Positions 58,511 to 64,000 of a stretch of 64,000 nt of DNA are shown in pieces. Origin of the DNA: Wolfiporia cocos (lineage: Eukaryota; Basidiomycota; Agaricomycetes; Polyporales; Phaeolaceae); the NCBI GenBank assembly GCA_029448655.1, contig JACCLO010000001.1, forward strand, positions 2,356,001 to 2,420,000. The letters are read 5' to 3'. The notes beneath the pieces were generated by a model that worked only from the letters and a program-made list of their open reading frames with translations, did not search any database and had not been told where the DNA came from. The stretch's first letter is position 1; the number at the start of each line of letters is the position of its first letter. The position numbers were made by a program, and so were the translations under genes.

Positions 58511-59167
58511 ATGAAGTGGCTTCACCATGGAACAATCTTGGTTGATCTCGTGGTAACCATCTTGACAGCTGGGGAGTTTTTACGACCTTGGTCGCAGCGA
58601 GATTGGGTGCTGATCAATGGTCTGCTGCCTGCGACCTGCTTATTCAACTTTTATCTATTATACGGGGCTTTCGCTCGTGAGTTAGCGCACTTGTCCGGAA
58701 AGCACAGTATATATTGAGTTTCTCCATAGATATCTTTCACAATGGTCTCGATACCGCCCATCCCCGCATAATGTTCGCCTACTTACCGCTCCTCAATGCG
58801 GCGTACCAGTTTTTCGCCACTGCCGTGCTCTGTCTAAATTCCTATAGCACTCATCACGTATCCTTGCTGCCATGGATTGTCGTTATAGGCCTCACTTTCC
58901 TCCTGGATATATTCTCGATCTACTGCGCAACACTTTGTGGGTCTCCGTATGGTGCAATGAGCGTCGAGATGTGCTTAACTTGCATGTCCTTTTTCCAAAT
59001 CAGGGCTATACTACATGCGGGCCATATATTCAATCCGTCCACTGCCTGATATTCCAAAGAACAAGAGCGACAAAGTCAAAAAGATCACAATCTTTGTGCT
59101 TGGCGTTGCACGCGGGTTGGTCGTTATTAGTACGGCTTCATATTCCTTGATTCTTCGCTCGTTGTGA
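58511..59167 (+). CDS. Small multi-pass membrane protein, right copy
   Basis: Three exons (58511-58676, 58730-58951, 59004-59167) give 183 residues with all phases in frame. About five hydrophobic helices are visible: TILVDLVVTILTAG, LINGLLPATCLFNFYLLY, FAYLPLLNAAYQFFATAV, WIVVIGLTFLLDIFSIY and, after a Lys-rich loop (KNKSDKVKK), ITIFVLGVARGLVVISTASY. No catalytic motif or known family was recognised. Longer N-termini are possible, since the upstream frame stays open to 58325. It lies 300 bp upstream of the transposase on the same strand and is present in both arms, so it is part of the mobile unit or an early captured gene. Confidence 0.55.
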
Positions 59168-59466
59168 CCTGCAGAATGTTTGATGCAGACATCAGCCCTA
59201 CGGCCAGAGTTTACGACATTTTAATCAATTTAAGACGACGTCGACTAGTGCCCGCGTTGACCAGGTTATGCAGTGCGGTGTATTTCGATGTGTATACCAA
59301 GATGCCGTTAAGTGGTCAAGATATCCTTTGTGCCATTGGAGTCCGTGACCTGTCAACGCTACAACTCAGGTACCGGCTTCTGGGGGGGTCAATTCGACAA
59401 CAGTCAAGTCCAGGTATCTCATTTGTACACCTTCCCCCCTTTCATTGACAAGTACCGGAGCTAGCT

Positions 59467-62400
59467 ATGAATTATCATGATCCGGGGATATTACCAGGTG
59501 ACAGTTCTTCGACGAGAAGCCGACGTATGTTCCTGCATGATATTTGGCCAGTCCTTTGCATAACCTGCTCTATTGTACAGGTGACACACGTGCTAGTGGC
59601 CCCACAATCTCACGACGCAAACGAGATGTGAGACGTCGGTGCGAATTAGAAGCACAGGGGCTTGACGAATACGCACAATCACTGTCTGCAGGAGGGCTAG
59701 AACCAGAATTACAGACGCCCAGCATGTCCCGACAGGATGGGCTCCCTACAAACCAATGGCATATTTCTTTCAGACACTCTTCCTCTGATGTCGGCAGCGT
59801 TCGACATCCACACGCATCAGCTCCGGTGTCCCGCCTCCCACAGAATCCAGAGACACAGGTACTCGGCGTGCCAGCACCGCTCATGCATCCCGCCTCGCAC
59901 ACTATACCAGACGTGATGCATGCAGCACGCATGGTGGAAGAGCACACATCGCTGGACAGTCAGCGGGAGTTTTCGGCAGATTTGGAGCACCTCGCCGCAT
60001 ATATCACTCAGCGATCTCTGATCTTCACTCACCGTGGATCATTATCCTTCCACCGAGATCCTGCAACCTCAGGTGATTACGTTTCACGCACGGTTGAGGA
60101 GATCACAGAAACCAACAGTGGCCCATGTTCCCTTAATCCTCGTGCTCAGAGGAACACGTCGTTCCTCCTTCACGAGGATTGGCTGCTCAGCATGGCAATG
60201 CAGTTGAAGTCTATGCAGATCTCCGGCGACACAGCTCTCAAGGGAAGGTGGGATGAGCTAATCGCTCGCGTGTATCGTGAGATGGAACGACTGGAGGCCT
60301 ATCATCAGGGGGAATGGAACAGACAAAAGCGTGTGCACTCTGAGGATCAGCAGCAGCCGGTGCAAGAGGAAATCGATACAGGTAAGTTGCTCCAATTTGC
60401 TGCGAGGTACAGTCATTAAGAGGTCATTTGTAGCTGCATTCTTCGCACGGAGGTATCTGTACATGCAACCAGTCGTACTCGCATATCATCTTTTGGCGTT
60501 AATCATGAATCTACTGCAACAACTTCCTCAGCGAGGCAGCCATATCCTCCTTGTTGGCTTACGATCAATCATACGAATGACTTTGGTATTTGGAAGAGGT
60601 GGATCAATCCGAAAGGAAGATGAATTGCTGCTAGACAACCTCCCTCGCGACTTACGAACCGTCATGGACCGCTTTGACCTTGACCCTCACACCCAACAAT
60701 TTGCGTGTTGCCCGACTTGTTCCGCACTGTACAAATCCCGCCCGTATCCTGAGTTCTGTACTCATCGTGACACTCCCACGAGCGATCCTTGCAGAACCAA
60801 ATTATGGCGTACACGGACAATACGAGGCAAGAACTACGCGTTCCCTGCTCGCACGTACCTCCACCAGGAAATGAAGAGCTGGATGGCACGGCTGCTATCC
60901 CGCCCGGGTATGGAAAAGATTATGGACGCGGCGAATGAGCGCACTCGCTCGGGTTCACAAACAATCCGACAGGATGTGTGGGATGCCTCACTGTTCCCAT
61001 CCTTCCGGGGTCCTGATGGCTCGTCTGCATGGGTCAACGTTCTACTGGGAGAGGGACGTTACCTCTTCAGCTTGTCAGTCGACAGCTTTAACCCATTCTA
61101 CAATAAGGAGGCGAAGCAGCAGGTATCAGTCACCGGCATCTATATGGTCTGTTTAAATCTGCCTCTCCACCTTCGCTACCTATCAGAAAACATGTATCTT
61201 GTCGGGATCGTTCCAGGTCCTACGAAGCCATCACTGGATCAGCTCAACCACTTCCTGCGTCCCCTCGTCGACGAGTTAGCACTTTTCTGGGAGCCAGGTG
61301 TATTCTTCAATAGGACTGCAGATTTCGTGAACGGCCGCTTGGTACGCTGTGCACTCATTCCCTTGGTATGTGACCTCCCTGCAGCGCGGCAGGTATCGGG
61401 CCACGGTGGCCATTCAGCGACGCATTTCTGCAGCTTCTGTTGGCAGAAGCTGGAGGATATCGAGAACTTAGACTCACAGCAGTGGCGCAAGCGTTCTCCA
61501 CAGGAGCACCGGAGGCTTGCGGAACAGTGGAAATCGAAGACATCAGTGAAGGCGCCTCAAGAAACGTTTGACAAGAACGGCGTGCGGTGGTCCGAACTTC
61601 TCTGCCTCCTGTATTGGGATCCAATCCTCTTCACAGTCATCGACACCATGCATAACCAATACCTCGGGCTCCTGAAGACGCACTGCCGGGACGTTTGGGG
61701 AATGAAGGAGGACGTGAATGATGGAGACAGCATCTATAACAGCAAGCACAAGGTGCCCGCGCGACCACCTGATGCTGATATGCTGCAAGGCTTAACCTAT
61801 CTACATCGTGGAACGCCTAGGGAGCTGAGCTCGTGCAAGAAAGCGGTACTGTGGCATCTTGCCTTCATCTATAACCTACGACGGTCAAATAAGAAGAAAG
61901 TTATCCTGAAGACATTGCTAGATTGGGTAGGTGTTGTAATTCTGTCACGAGTCACGGTGTGCATGTACAGCCGTTGAATACTTCGGATCGTAGCGTCGTG
62001 GCCAAGATCTCGGGGCCAAAGATAGGCCAATGGTGGCGAGGCTCAATCAAACGAGTGCAAGCATGCCACTAGCTCAGCTTCCCTTGGAGGAGCGTGTCGT
62101 CAAAGCGGAGGGATCTTTTTCTAGGGGATGTTCCGAGAGCACCATGAAGAATTTTACAAAGCCGGTTCTCGTGGCAATGTGTGAATGCAGAATGCTGCCT
62201 TCGAATGGAACGAAATCAATCCTGATCAGTCGCTTGATCAAATGGGTACGTGTCGAATGTAGCACGTTCCATGAAAGACTTACATCTTTTCTAGCGGACA
62301 TCTTCAATGACAGGCACGGCGACACGAAGCGTGACACAGGATCCAGTAAGCATGTAGTTCCGTGTGTCACCCTGCTGTCTTCAGAACTCAATATTGATCT

Positions 62401-63903
62401 ATGTAGATCCTGCCTCCAGTCCAGACCCTGCCTCCAGTACTCGAGGACAGAACTGGCGATCGAGATACCATGACCGCTGTCCTCGGGCGCGAAACTTTGC
62501 GTCAGATCCACATCGATTTAGCTCGCACCGAGCTTCCGTCGTGGATCAATCCCGCTCCCGCGAACCTTGGGACATCGGAGCGAGGCAAGCTACATGCCGA
62601 TCAGTGGCTGACTGCTTGCACAATCAACTTTCCTATCACACTGATCCGACTCTGGGGTGCAGAGTCAGCTACGAGCAGGAAGCGTGGTATGCTGCACAAT
62701 TTCATGGAACTGGTGACCGCTGTGACGGTGAGCAGTTTGCTGGAGACGTCCGACGACCTAATCGCGCTTTACAACGCATCCATAACTCGCTATCTCAAGT
62801 CTCTGAAAGGGCTTTACAAGGAGGTTGATTTCGAACCAAATCACCATCTAGCATTACACGTGGGCGATTTTCTTCACGAATTCGGCCCAGTTCACTCTGT
62901 CAGAACGTTTTTCTCGGAGCGACTAAACTATACACTGCAACGTGAACACACAAATCTCAAATTCGGTGAGTATGTTGCACAGCGATCATTGAAGTTTGAA
63001 TCTTAATTTTCGCGTACCCAGGCGAGCTCGAGTTAACGTACATGATCCATACCTGCCAAGCGGCGAATCTTCGGGCACTGATACAGGAAGATCATGTACG
63101 TGGCATCGTGGCAGAGCTTGTGGATGCGTATGATGCGGTATATACGGAGGATAGGCGTGGCACTAGACTTCGCGAGATCGCGAATATGCAGCTGCCTTCC
63201 ACTCCACGAGGCGACCCAGGAAAGGTTGCAAGAACCGAGACCTTGGATGATATGACACTCAACACACTGGTCCGGCTTCTGAACCAGGAGGCAGGTGTCG
63301 AACTGTACACTGACATACACGGGCATAGGGGCACTCGCGATCACATATCCCTATCTCCCACTGTCGTGTCCTGCACCAGGGTCTTCATCAAAGGTGTTAC
63401 CTATCGCGATCATCACAGCGGTATGAAGGACAGTAACATCATGTTTGAGGCCCCAGATACTCACACACAGCATGCCGGCCGCATCGTGAAGATATTCCTT
63501 CACAAAAGGAAAGATGCACGAGGCAGGGTGTGCGAGGAGACGTTTTTGGTGGTGGAAACCTTGGCAGAGCTGATACCCGCTGACGTTCCTCAAAATCCAT
63601 ACCGACAATACCCTCTGGTAGGAGGTCGCCTATATTATGACCGCTACATAGGCATCTCGATCATTCGACCTGACCAAGTCGTATGCCATACGGCCAAGAC
63701 GGTAGTGGAAATTGCAGCAATTTCGCAACCCTGTGTTCATGTGCTGCCATTGAATAAGGCAGGCAGCTCTTCATTTCCAGCGTACGACGTGTGGAGCTGA
63801 CAATGCCCAGATAATGAAGCTGATATCGGTCAATCAAGCTGACGAAGCCCACGGAGCGGACGAAGATTATGAATTGGACCAGTTCTTCGAACATGGTTCA
63901 TGA
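59467..63903 (+). CDS. Tnp2/CACTA-type transposase, right copy
   Basis: Exon 1 from ATG 59467 to about 59,519 joins in frame to 59,580 onward; a basic N-terminus (TISRRKRDVRRR) follows. After an intron at 60,380-60,431 comes the large catalytic exon: DASLFPSFRGPDGSS, SLSVDSFNPFYNK, LRPLVDELALFWEPGVFF, LIPLVCDLPAARQVSGHGGH, FCSFCW and DTMHNQYLGLLK, all matching the Transposase_21 (Tnp2) family. Further exons hold a SAP-like motif (ECRMLPSNGTKSILISRLI, near 62,200), then GKLHADQWLTACTINFPITL and DFEPNHHLALHVGDFLHEFG. The final part ends at 63800 (TGA) or, by an alternative last exon from 63,780, in an acidic tail ending at 63903. No stop was found in the core, so the gene may be active. The zinc finger often found at the N-terminus is absent. 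Confidence 0.8.
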
Positions 63904-64000
63904 TTGTCGACGAACGTTCTACATATAATGTCCTGTAACCTGGATATGTCATTGCATGTTTTTCTGGCCCGTTTTCTGGCCTGGTACGGGACAGGCAATG

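Larger units (their letters stand above)
52621..64000. repeat. Right arm of giant inverted repeat, continues past the window
   Basis: Inverted copy of 34656-46035 (see there). It is still identical to its partner at base 64000, so the true arm is longer than 11,380 bp. The centre of symmetry lies at about 49,328. Confidence 0.97.

Noticed and set aside
59164..59448. 94-residue frame between the membrane protein and the transposase
   Set aside because: It has no domain or clear start and sits in the gap that likely holds the transposase promoter.
34656..64000. Subtelomeric or telomere-hairpin explanation for the palindrome
   Set aside because: No TTAGGG-type arrays were seen at the centre or edges, and the centre is a 6.6 kb gene-bearing spacer.
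1..64000. CRISPR array or bacterial operon structures
   Set aside because: Spliceosomal introns and eukaryotic families throughout; the tandem repeats lack the repeat-spacer pattern.

Overview
The window is nuclear DNA of a basidiomycete fungus, most likely a wood-inhabiting Agaricomycete near the Polyporales. The evidence is: genes with many 45-65 nt GT-AG introns; a laminarinase-type GH16 gene; a decayed DUF6698-like gene; Tnp2-type transposases; and an ARF6/Rad21/Rad23 block of ordinary eukaryotic housekeeping genes. All product names come from reading motifs; no database search was run.

Region 1 (1-12,600) is gene-poor and repeat-rich. It holds a C2H2-like fragment, a 1.73 kb non-autonomous hAT element with a perfect 8-bp target duplication, a ~124 bp tandem repeat, a DUF6698-like pseudogene carrying a block of stacked hairpins, and two more terminal-inverted-repeat elements.

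Region 2 (12,600-33,600) is a compact host gene block: secreted GH16 glucanase (+), mitochondrial PPR protein (-), Rad21/Scc1 cohesin (+), STK11IP-like LRR protein (-), Rad23 (+), ARF6 (+), cysteine synthase (+), an HMMR/RHAMM-like coiled-coil protein (-), and a large nuclear-type protein with a dense SQ cluster (+). Several pairs are divergent and share short promoters (PPR/Rad21, LRR/Rad23, HMMR-like/SQ protein).

Region 3 (34,656-64,000) is the most unusual part. Two arms of at least 11,380 bp (34,656-46,035 and 52,621-64,000) are inverted copies. All paired positions sum to 98,656, so there is no indel, and I found only one base difference. The right arm runs off the window, so the full length is unknown. 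Each arm carries a multi-exon Tnp2/CACTA-type transposase, a small multi-pass membrane protein, a Crinkler-type effector gene (ubiquitin-like header, PD-(D/E)XK nuclease, protein kinase) with a premature stop, a captured SIN3 PAH-domain fragment that keeps its intron, and a frameshifted RanBP2-type zinc-finger fragment. This looks like a gene-capturing (Pack-type) CACTA element carrying a Crinkler cargo.

The 6,585 bp spacer between the arms (46,036-52,620) carries an apparently intact WD40 gene with a C-terminal membrane anchor, a small divergent gene that may be frameshifted at a G run, a 257-bp MITE-like element and largely unassigned sequence. The arms could be two recent insertions, a palindromic duplication kept identical by gene conversion, or an assembly artefact; the sequence alone cannot decide.
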